The notes beneath the pieces are model-generated. The model ran no database searches and was not told the origin of the DNA. It saw only the letters and a list, made by a program, of their open reading frames with translations. A program made the translations under genes and the position numbers. Source: Bolinopsis microptera (lineage: Eukaryota; Ctenophora; Tentaculata; Lobata; Bolinopsidae). From it: 64,000 nucleotides of DNA. This document shows positions 56,701 through 64,000 of this stretch, in pieces (within the stretch, counting starts at the first letter, position 1; each line of letters starts with the position of its first letter). Location of the stretch: contig NC_087076.1 of assembly GCF_026151205.1 (NCBI RefSeq), forward strand, positions 4,117,902 through 4,181,901. Direction: 5' to 3'.

Positions 56701-57272
56701 TTGTCATTGATCAGAAACGTCGCCGGGCGCTTTACCTCTCCCTGGTTCGTAGCCAATTCGAAAATTGTTCCATAATCTGGCGCCCTTGTAATAAATCACT
56801 TAGTGATAAATTAGAAAGTCTCCAAAAGAGAGCTATTAAATGGATTCTGTCTGAAGAGGGCCGCAGTTATCCACCTGAGCAATATGTCAAAAAGTGCAAG
56901 CTTGTCGACATTCTCCCTTTGTCTCAAAAGTTTGACTTGAATGATCTTATTTTTTTCCACAAAGTTCTGAACAATTTAATTCCTGTATGGCTGCCTCACT
57001 ATCTCACTTTATATCAGGGCACTTCTCGACTAAGACGTTGCCACCTCGACAGTCTGTCTATTGTGTCATCAATTTTACCTAAGTTAAGTCAGAATTCACA
57101 CACCTTATGTACCTCAAATAGCCCACTGGCAAAATCATTTTTCTACAGAACTCATATACTGTGGAATGGACTCCCTTTACAGGTAAGACAGATTGTGTCT
57201 ACAAGTGTTTTCAAAGCTGAGGTCACTAAGCATCTATGGAAATGTTTATTGGATAGTGAAACAACAGCCTAG
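53757..57272 (+). CDS. LINE-2 ORF2: hydrophobic N-terminus with NPGP, APE endonuclease, reverse transcriptase
   Basis: 1171 residues, intact. Residues 72-92, 115-143 and 157-178 are hydrophobic and could span membranes. The third runs straight into NPGP at 183-186. The endonuclease follows: Asn195 (YQNVQGL), Glu236 (LNETWL), an IGDFNLPHTDW block and KSDHFPVTF. The reverse transcriptase has ENYRPISLTCL, QHGFLEHKSC, VYFDFAKAFDSVNH, GVPQGSILGPLLF and YADD at 873-876. The C-terminus is standard (EKDLGVDV, SQFENCSIIWRP). There is no PHD finger and no RNase H. In several LINE clades a 2A-like peptide ending NPGP precedes the endonuclease; here the DxE part of that motif is not conserved. Confidence 0.92.
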   Translation: MPPISGTFGHCPFSNMLDNESFRLRIGLFACKRPRTQSRNALIHINTFIPNKIYTFKSPYTPHINYNYHNHMFLFYSLIMTYFLPILLSTVRSMNTVFPLDSNIHSSLLLDSPRYLIPFLACSHIKLFFVIISSWFIRNVLLPGKMNRVKYSSRLRRLVSLFILWVFSLNFLLITLVNPSMLNPGPNSLCVLYQNVQGLIPFSNLSSSHPLLDGNKISELQSFANIEQPDIIALNETWLKKSISSNEIFPSSQYEIFRNDRTRKTHPQDPNNPKKFRENGGGVLLAVRSDLDATTTRLPVSLGAEMLAVKISFPNKESIVICTCYRVGTLGLPNHDVIVSYIRKLVSKKNPPKIYVIGDFNLPHTDWLSSSSTVPIEQSFIDSFSDLSLSQLITSPTHKSGNTLDILLSNYDNTIDNLNVCDTHSVCKSDHFPVTFSIKSSFSRKKTPKRKIYNFKKANWDMINRELCSINWQVLECLDPDSSWKLVKDCIMNLVDIHIPKVIIKSEFQPPWFDSELFSSCRKKDRLRAKFKISGSISDELKFVTSRKDFKRLSSAKIRDNLFNSDDPALITKKFWSHVKYKSNSCRIPNCVSYSGQLRFNPKDQAELFNSFFYNQFSDPSLYDTDISYVNDVDFDIDFDHRDVRKLLSNINSNKAQGPDGIHGKILKNCSVGLAYPLTCIFRGSYNSGYIPQEWKLANVVPIFKKGKKSEVENYRPISLTCLVMKVFERIVKRKLLSLTSTLLDPRQHGFLEHKSCTTNMVDFCDSLALSLNENIINHVVYFDFAKAFDSVNHDILLHKLKTLYNIDGTLLKFLTNYLQGRYQRVVIGNEMSSTLSVNSGVPQGSILGPLLFVLFINDIPLGLSDNTDIVLYADDTKIWRKIHSSSDNTNLQMDIDYLSDWALRNKMRFHPAKCKVLIVSGKPSLSPPFAYNLDGSPLVYVELEKDLGVDVTPKLSWNSQCDRIYTKACQQLGMVRRDGHIVIDQKRRRALYLSLVRSQFENCSIIWRPCNKSLSDKLESLQKRAIKWILSEEGRSYPPEQYVKKCKLVDILPLSQKFDLNDLIFFHKVLNNLIPVWLPHYLTLYQGTSRLRRCHLDSLSIVSSILPKLSQNSHTLCTSNSPLAKSFFYRTHILWNGLPLQVRQIVSTSVFKAEVTKHLWKCLLDSETTA

Positions 57273-57700
57273 CCTAGTCTCTTTGCTCCCCATATTATTA
57301 TTATTTTTGTTTTATTAATTTTTTTATCTACCTTCCTATACTTTCAACATCATATCACACTTCACCCGCACACCTCACACATTAATGACCATATCAGACC
57401 TGTATCTAATGTATCTGGAATTTGACGTATTGAAATACCAATTTTGACTATATATCCACAGTTATTCACCATGGATTTGTTTGTTATTAAATAGTTTTTC
57501 ATAATTTTTTGGATTTAGATTAATTCGATGTAATGGGTCCAAGTTACTGCGGACATAGTTCACTATGTGTTTACCGTGTTTGGGTGCCCATCATATTTTA
57601 CAGATGGGGGCAATATTTTGAACGATTCTATTTTATATTCATCTATTGCTGTACTCTGTAAAATTTGAAAAGTATTTAATAAAAAAAAAAAATATTAACA

Positions 57701-57753
57701 GGACCGTCGACGAGTCCAACTCGGCGCGCGTCCTGATAGGTTATAAACCTACA
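57701..57753 (+). repeat. Tail half of the dispersed repeat split by LINE-2
   Basis: gtcgacgagtccaactcggc followed by the hairpin ataggttataaacctac begins just after the LINE-2 poly(A). The matching head is at 52062-52091. Confidence 0.7.
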
Positions 57754-57755
57754 AT

Positions 57756-58905
57756 TCCAAAAGTATTCCAAGTAATTTATAAAAATGATAAATGCATGTA
57801 TTGACTTTAAATACAATCCAATGCAAAATATTTGTCATCAATTCATGAAGTTTGAACCAAGTAATTAAAACATGTGCAATTTGAGGAGTGTACTGCATTC
57901 TCAGGAAATATAAACCGCGCTTTTTCATAAATCAGAAATAATGTTTTTTACCTCAACTCAAAATTTAACCGCGGACGATGCATGCGAAGTGACGACGTCA
58001 GACGTCCTCCAACTTTATAGTCAGTGTTATAAGATACAAGCGCGAGCACAGAAATTTTGTCTCTGATTTTGATAAATTTGGTACCAAAAGTTGCCTCTAA
58101 GTGTGAATAATGCAAATTCACCGTGTAGCAAAATAACGTCGAGGTGTACAAGGATACAAGGATACAAGGATACAAAAGTGATAATTATTTTATTGAATTC
58201 ACAATAGTTATAATTCTGATATAATTTAAGTTACACGCTTCTAATCATTTACAAATGTGTAGGGATAAAATAGAAATGTTATAATATAATGCTATTTTCT
58301 TTAAGTAAATCAAATTTGTATGGTTCATGCATGCATCGTGTATGTGGGCCTCCTGTGCATTGCAAGAGTGTAAAAAGGACGAAAAACATGTAATTTCTTG
58401 CTTAAAATGCATATAGCTCCTAAAATATCAAATATTTTGACAGGACAACTATTGTGATTGCAAAATTTTATGATTGAATTTAACTGAATATTACCATTTC
58501 AATTCGGTAACCTTGAATCTTTTTAATTCTGCATGACATTTGATTCTGGAGATTTATCCAGAAATTCATATTACAATATGATCACTACTAGTGACGTGTA
58601 ACCCGTGCCTACGGCCGGGTCCCGGGACTTCACTATCGCAGTTAAAATGCAGTATAAACTTGCCAATTTTATTTGAAAACACGCTTTACATTTTCGTAGT
58701 TAAAACAGTGCGAATGTATGAACTCGCTCATTCCAAACAGACCACAATTTAATTCTGAGTGCACCTCACATATCTAATAGTAATACTTGATAGGCAATCT
58801 TGACTCTTGAGTTCCCTGCCAAATTACCTAATTATATAGCAAATCTATTATGAGGGGAGAGATAGAGGGAGAGTGATAGAGTACACACATACACACACTT
58901 TAGTA
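57756..58905. other. Intergenic stretch
   Basis: AT-rich with no gene recognised. A triplet of aaggatacaaggatacaa words lies at 58148-58172. Confidence 0.4.
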
Positions 58906-58910
58906 TTTGG

Positions 58911-59106
58911 TTCACAAAATGATCAATTAAACCACTTACCACCGATCGATTTAAAAAAACCTTCATAATTTGGCTTCGTCAGAGTTTTCTCGGGCACTAT
59001 ACAGATAAAACCAGCCCCGTAACTCTTACCGTTTTCTTGATTAATTAATTTCCCACACATGCACAGACAGAGAGACAGACACACATCCTGGGATTATTAG
59101 TATTGA
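58911..59106 (+). repeat. Dispersed repeat, copy 2 (partner of 21479-21660)
   Basis: Shares tttggcttcgtcagagtttt, cgtaactctta, cacagacagagagacagaca and the gattatta end with the copy at 21479. It is preceded by a gagagata-rich tract, as is copy 1. Confidence 0.6.
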
Positions 59107-59308
59107 TGATGTACATATAATGCATACCTAAACCAAAAGTGGTGCGAATTGTTGATTGGTTGGAGTGTTAAAAAATGTATTCTCATTTTCTTTTATGATG
59201 ACATTTATACACTATCGAACCTCTTGGAATAGAGAAAAGATATTATTCTTTGACTTATTTATTGATACTAAATGCTTTTGCTTCAGTTTCTTTCTTTGCT
59301 TCAGGAGT

Positions 59309-60800
59309 ATGTACAATAGAAACAGAACCAACAGGGGTGAAAATCGTGTCATCAGATTTAAGTGTACACTTCAAAACACTATTACTGATGTGTTACGCTC
59401 TAGAGGATGGCAGGAGGTTAAAGAAGAATCAGGTTTCCTGTCAAAAACGATTTATTAAACTCTTCGAATTGTACATGTCATTCTAATTAGAATTCTAATT
59501 AAATTTACACAGCAATACAATAAAAGTAATTGAAAGACGCTTCAAACTGCCATGCTGTGCAGGACATTCAAGTCATAAAATTGCTTCTTGTTTTCGTTTT
59601 TTCGTATAAGGTGTAAGTGATTTTGGTATAAATAAATACTCTGCAGGTGACTGGGACTTTTATTGGGCCGATGTTGGCTGGATGAGGGAAGTGTTTGATC
59701 ACTGTTACATGGAGGAGCACATGAGACTTAATCATTTTCGAAACCATTATGAGTTGACTCGAAAAAATCTCATGGCTAAAAACTTGAAGCGGCTTAGAAA
59801 ACAAATAGAACGAGACAGTGGAAAAATTGAAGCAGCAAAATGCGACTTTTTCCCAACAACTTTTGAGTTACCAGCTGATTACCATATTTTTGTTGAGGAA
59901 TTCAAGCGTAGCCCAAATTCAACATGGATCATGAAACCTATAGCAAAATCACAGGGGAAAGGGATTTTCCTCTTTAGAAAGCTCAAGGATATCATGGAAT
60001 GGAAAAAGGAAGATTCATGGAAGATAGACGGAACAAAGGATGACAGAGAGCCAGTTGAAAATTATGTTGTGCAGAGATATATTGATAATCCATACCTTAT
60101 TGGAGGAAGAAAGTTCGATATCAGGTGTTATGTATTGGTAACTTCTTATATGCCACTCAAAGTGTGGCTATATCGCAGTGGCTTTGGAAGAATGTCAAAC
60201 ACTAGATACTCCTTAGACAGTATTGAAGATACATTTGTTCACTTGACTAATGTGGCGATACAGAAAACTGCTCCGGACTATGACCCAGAAAAAGGATGCA
60301 AGTGGTCTCTGATTCAACTTCGTATGTACCTCCTTGCTAAACATGGCCCTGAGGCTGTTGAAACTCTTTTCAGAGGTATGGATGATATTTTCATCAAAAG
60401 CTTACAAAGTACACAGAAAATTATGATAAATGACAAACATTGCTTTGAACTGTATGGTTATGATATTCTAATTGATGAATCATTAAAACCATGGCTTTTG
60501 GAGATAAATGCATCACCCTCCCTGACGGCATCCAACCAGCAAGACTACGATCTAAAGTTCAAACTGCTACATGACGTTCTAACAGTAATAGATATGGAGG
60601 GTAAATTATCTGGTAAAGAGAAGCAAGTAGGAGGGTTTGATCTCATGTGGAATGATGGACCAGTTCACTGTGAGGATTTGAGCATGGAAGGAGCACCCAA
60701 CCCACCCTACACAACTAACACCATGTTAGGATGTTTCAACAACCGAGAGGAGAACTTGAAGAAGATGATGAGGAGTCATGGGTCGTCTAATAAAACTTGA
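59309..60800 (+). CDS. TTLL9: Tubulin polyglutamylase TTLL9
   Basis: Two coding exons, 59309-59432 and 59647-60800. The donor (tcag|gtttcc) and acceptor (ctgcag|gtgactgg) join in phase 1 to read ...[23 protein letters not shown], matching the TTLL9 N-terminal region. The spliced protein has 425 residues, close to the roughly 440 of vertebrate TTLL9. The ATP-grasp ligase core is complete: [15 protein letters not shown] (about 135-149), [19 protein letters not shown] (195 on), [16 protein letters not shown] (Asp314) and [10 protein letters not shown] (Glu327, Asn329), followed by the family-typical [12 protein letters not shown]. It ligates glutamates to tubulin tails, chiefly in cilia and flagella. 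Almost the whole protein lies in one exon, unlike the many-exon vertebrate gene. The start is the first ATG after a possible acceptor at 59304. Confidence 0.93.
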
Positions 60801-61825
60801 TGTTGTTTTGACGATGTTTTAGGCTGGACCAAAACGTATTTATTAGTAATATCAGATTAACTTAATTTTATTTCACAACTATAACTATGTTATACTTATA
60901 ATATGGTGATTGGCGGTGCTGTGGTGTATTTTTATTCGGAAGATTTACCTTTTTGTTATAAATCAGTATGATCTCTCGCACCCCTTCTCCCTGAATCCTT
61001 TAAGCTTGAAGAGATTTCTCCAAAAAAACTGTCTACTATCTACACACAAGGGCCTATCATAGGCGATCAGTGCAGACTAAACCTGATTTTATTGTGATCA
61101 TAGTACCTGACCCGTAATATGTGCTTTTAAATAATTAATTTAAAACCATAATTCTGAAAAATCCTTGACTCCAATTTTCAGACCCCAACATTCAGAACCA
61201 TGTTCCCTTTAGCTTTGGGGGAGTTTGAGATATGCTCTTATAATTTTAATAAAATTTAGGTACCATAGTCGTTTATACATTTAATTATATTTTCAAATGT
61301 ACAGTGTATAATGTATAAATACTAATTTAATTATAAATACAGATGTAATGTATATAAATTAATTAAATCAGATTAAAAGTCGTTCGTAAATACAGCAGTT
61401 ACATGAACTATATAATGCGAAGAGACGGTACATATCCAATGTTATATATTATAGACTGGACTAAGTGCTTGTAATACATGTAAATTTACTACTTTATGAA
61501 GGTTGATCCTATTCGTTCCTGCAACATACATTGTATTATTATAATATGTACATATTTTATTTGTAGTTTGTCGTTTCAGTGGTATGATTTCAGAGCAGCA
61601 GGAAAGCTTTTTCTGTTGCGAGACAGTAGTCTCAAGTCACATTTGGAAATTCTCAACCTTGAATCTTGAACACATATCCTTACTAGAACTGGAATAATTT
61701 AAAGATGTAATCAAATCACGCATAATTAATTTAATTATCTAGAAACTTGTAATCTGAGGAATATTGTAATATTATAACCTTAATTAGCTGGTCAATATTG
61801 TAATATATAACACTTAAACCAGTTT
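60801..61825. other. Spacer between TTLL9 and CPT1
   Basis: About 1 kb of AT-rich sequence with no frame of interest. It must contain the TTLL9 3' UTR and, near its right end, the CPT1 promoter or 5' UTR. No confident TATA box or poly(A) signal is singled out. Confidence 0.5.
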
Positions 61826-61831
61826 TTAGGA

Positions 61832-62288
61832 ATGGCCGAAGCCAGGCTTGCAGTAGCCTTTCAGGTCCAAGTAACAGATGAAGGTGAATTTAAAGTCCAC
61901 TTGGACAGAAGAATACTTCATGACGTGTACAGATCCATTAAACGTGTAATCAAGAGGAAGATATTCAAGTCCCGAAATGCTGCCATACAGGTGAATAGTT
62001 GTTTTCAGTCTTCTGATTGGTAAGCGGCAGTCACGTGTCAACTTGAACCTCTTTTGAGCTACACCTGTAACCACATGATGTTTAGCAATTGAAGTAATAT
62101 TGTGGTACTATCAACCTAATAATACATATATTATATAGATTATAGGTATATTATAACAGGTTCCCATTTCAGAGTGTATTTCCAGCAACCGGAATTTCGT
62201 GGAGTTTCTTCTTTGTGGTGTTTGGAGCGATGCAGATTTTAGGGGAGACATCCGACACTGAGAGTGTTATTCAGGAAAAGATACCGCA
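61832..62288 (+). CDS. CPT1: Carnitine O-palmitoyltransferase 1, first two coding exons (partial)
   Basis: Exon 1 (61832-61990) encodes 53 residues starting MAEARLAVAFQVQVT, the regulatory N-terminus typical of CPT1. It ends in phase 0 at atacag|gtgaat. Exon 2 (62173-62288) follows a tttcag acceptor and reads SVFPATGISWSFFFVVFGAM, the first membrane segment. It ends in phase 2 at a gtgagt donor. CPT1 is the outer mitochondrial membrane enzyme that makes acylcarnitine from long-chain acyl-CoA and carnitine, the entry step of fatty acid oxidation; this N-terminus mediates malonyl-CoA regulation in known CPT1 enzymes. The catalytic domain is not in the window, so the gene must continue past 64000 after an intron of more than 1.7 kb. 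Confidence 0.88.
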
Positions 62289-62289
62289 G

Positions 62290-63130
62290 TGAGTTCAATC
62301 TTCTGTTTCATACATGATTCTTAGACATTAGACATTAGACATTAGACAACCACGTGATCATAAAGATAGAAATTAATCTTATTTAAATTTGAATATTAGA
62401 TAAATATCAAATTCGTGTAGTTTTGCTGCCAAGTTAATTAATATGTTAAATTTACCGCGGTTATTAGCATAGTAATAAGTAAAGTAAGTCACAGTTGCCA
62501 CTAGCTATCCTATTCAGTAGCCAGAACTAATTCTGCACCTAAGAAATAACTCTCCATCTCAGTATAACAAGCGGAAATAACACTTGGCAATGTAATTACC
62601 TTACAAACAGCTACTGCATTATAATATGTCGTATGTTGCTCTTAATGAAATGTTAGAGTCTGAATAATAATATACAGCAGCTGTAGTAAACTTGTCAATA
62701 CAATGAAACAAGGTCAAATGTTTAAAGAAAATGTAGGATATTGTGTCCTTAATTATTCTGAACAATAAACTAGAGTAGTATTGCTGTCTGATAGGTAGTG
62801 TGGACCGTGGGGGGCGGGGCATAGTATTGTTTCAAAATTGTAAACATCACAATATTGCTTCACTTTAATTGGTTGCTAATTCAAAATCTAAGATATCAAT
62901 AACTTGACCGTTTTGACGGAAAAGTGCAATTTCAAATTTATTTCCACGTCCCCTGGTTCCCAAACAACTGGAACATGTCCGCCCTATATAGAAGTGGAAA
63001 TGTAGTATCACGTGATGTGCACGTGATATACAGTGTGGTGGCCCTAACATGTTGGGCTCACTCACCCCTCGGGTACTAGGATAAACATCACCACTAACAT
63101 ATATTATGGTGATCGGAGCTAGTTCATCAT
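62290..63130. other. CPT1 intron 2, left part
   Basis: No further CPT1 exon is recognised before the window ends. The stretch is AT-rich with only short frames, and includes a gacattaga triplet at 62327-62347. Confidence 0.55.
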
Positions 63131-63135
63131 GTTAA

Positions 63136-63950
63136 GGCCACAGGGGGGGGGGGGGGTCCGAGGTCGAAAAAACGTTTTTTGCCAGTTGGCAGACCACGTA
63201 CTATCTGACGCTTGCACACCACCATTAGCCCCCCAGAGCGCCTAGTTTGTCGTAAAATTGAGGTTAACTATTGCCTTTTTAATCAGTTAACCTCACAAAT
63301 AACCAGTTCTTAACATTTTGTTGCTCTCATCACAAGTTAAACTTATCAATGGGTATCAATTAGCCATCCAATGTGAACAGAACTATTATATGTCCTTTAT
63401 TTGTTGGAAAATTGAGGTTAACATATTTTCTCAGAATCAGTCTTTTGACTCTCCTGAACAATTTATTTACCACCTCAAAATCCTATCTTCTCCTAGAGCT
63501 TTTATCCATTTCACCTCAAATTTGGAACTTATGTTCCTGACATAAATTTAAAAGTTTGTTATGTAACGATTGTTGTAATTTTGCTCCTAACTCTTTTTAT
63601 GAGGTTAACCATTTTAAATTTTGTAAATTATGTAACCCGCACTCATGGTTAACCTCATATCTCAGCTTTGGAGCAAGATATCATAAATGGTTACATAACA
63701 AAAACTCAAAATACCTTGAAGAACATTGTTGCCAAGTTACAAGGTTCTAAGTCATAAACTGAAAAAGAAGATAGATTTTGAAAGTTTTCATTTACAATAG
63801 AATTACAGGTAAACCTCAAAATTCAACGCGCGATATCTTCAAATAGGAAACTTTGTTTTCGGTAAGGACAAAAGCATTTGAAAATTAAGATCGAGCTCTA
63901 CAACATATCTCAAAATCTCAAAATTGACCTCGGACCCCCCCCCTGTGGCC
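63136..63950. mobile_element. TTAA-flanked non-autonomous element (Kolobok- or piggyBac-like), 815 bp
   Basis: The termini ggccacaggggggg and ccccccctgtggcc are inverted repeats. They extend to gtccgaggtc at left and gacctcggac at right. TTAA flanks both sides (63132-63135 and 63951-63954), the target of Kolobok and piggyBac elements. The GG start fits Kolobok better. The interior repeats the words gaggttaac and gttaacctc at least five times. Two short frames (63318-63545 and 63556-63750), the second Cys-rich, are open but not recognised. It lies in the presumed second intron of CPT1. Confidence 0.82.
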
Positions 63951-64000
63951 TTAATGAGCGGCACTAAGTAACCAACTAAGTAACCAACCTTACCAACTTT

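Larger units (their letters stand above)
52100..57692 (+). mobile_element. Complete non-LTR retrotransposon LINE-2 with AlkB-SGNH ORF1 and EN-RT ORF2
   Basis: Two intact ORFs (52277-53659 and 53757-57272) with a 97-base gap, a 3' UTR of about 400 bases and a poly(A) tail at 57679-57692. The 5' UTR holds two copies of cgccattttctcctccctc just before the ORF1 ATG. The ends are bracketed by the two halves of a dispersed repeat (52062-52091 and 57701-57753), giving a length of about 5.6 kb. It is clearly distinct from LINE-1 in sequence, in 3' end (poly(A) here) and in the ORF2 N-terminus. Confidence 0.88.

Noticed and set aside
1-64000. CRISPR array, bacterial operons or phage
   Set aside because: The tandem repeats have no unique spacers of CRISPR size, and the genes are spliced eukaryotic genes and LINEs.

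Overview
The window is animal nuclear DNA, almost certainly from an invertebrate. Host genes have GT-AG introns, long AT-rich non-coding stretches separate them, and most of the sequence is transposable elements and tandem repeats. The gene content (a papain-type protease with ShKT domains, a RING/B-box TRIM protein, tubulin polyglutamylase TTLL9, carnitine palmitoyltransferase 1) fits a cnidarian or another early-branching or lophotrochozoan animal. I cannot name the species.

Layout. 1-5334 is a nearly perfect 405-bp satellite array. 5.3-8.8 kb holds two decayed minus-strand LINE reverse transcriptase copies. 9.8-11.5 kb is an intronless secreted cysteine protease gene. 12.5-20.9 kb is a minus-strand TRIM gene; its fourth intron contains a complete LINE in the opposite direction (LINE-1 here, about 12.8-19.3 kb). 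21-37 kb is host-gene-poor: hAT-like, TIR and AT-rich repeats, several LINE remnants and local duplications. 37.5-39 kb is a TIR-bounded element carrying a FLYWCH zinc-finger ORF. 39.5-43.0 kb is a decayed DNA transposon with about 430-bp TIRs that encodes a PIN/XPG-like nuclease with a Cys-rich tail, probably Academ-like. 43-52 kb holds further repeats and LINE fragments. 52.1-57.7 kb is a second complete LINE (LINE-2 here). 59.3-60.8 kb is TTLL9 and 61.8 kb onward is the 5' end of CPT1, with a TTAA-flanked element in the CPT1 region at 63.1-63.95 kb.

The most interesting system is the pair of intact LINEs. In both, ORF1 fuses an AlkB-type 2-oxoglutarate/Fe(II) dioxygenase domain, with all metal and co-substrate residues present, to an SGNH hydrolase (esterase) domain. 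Esterase and PHD domains are known in CR1-like elements; an added AlkB domain suggests that the element carries its own nucleic-acid demethylation or repair enzyme. The two elements differ strongly in sequence and in the N-terminus of ORF2: a PHD-like zinc finger in LINE-1, hydrophobic segments followed by an NPGP motif in LINE-2. This argues that the AlkB-SGNH fusion is conserved rather than accidental.

All calls come from reading the sequence and its translations. No database search was run.
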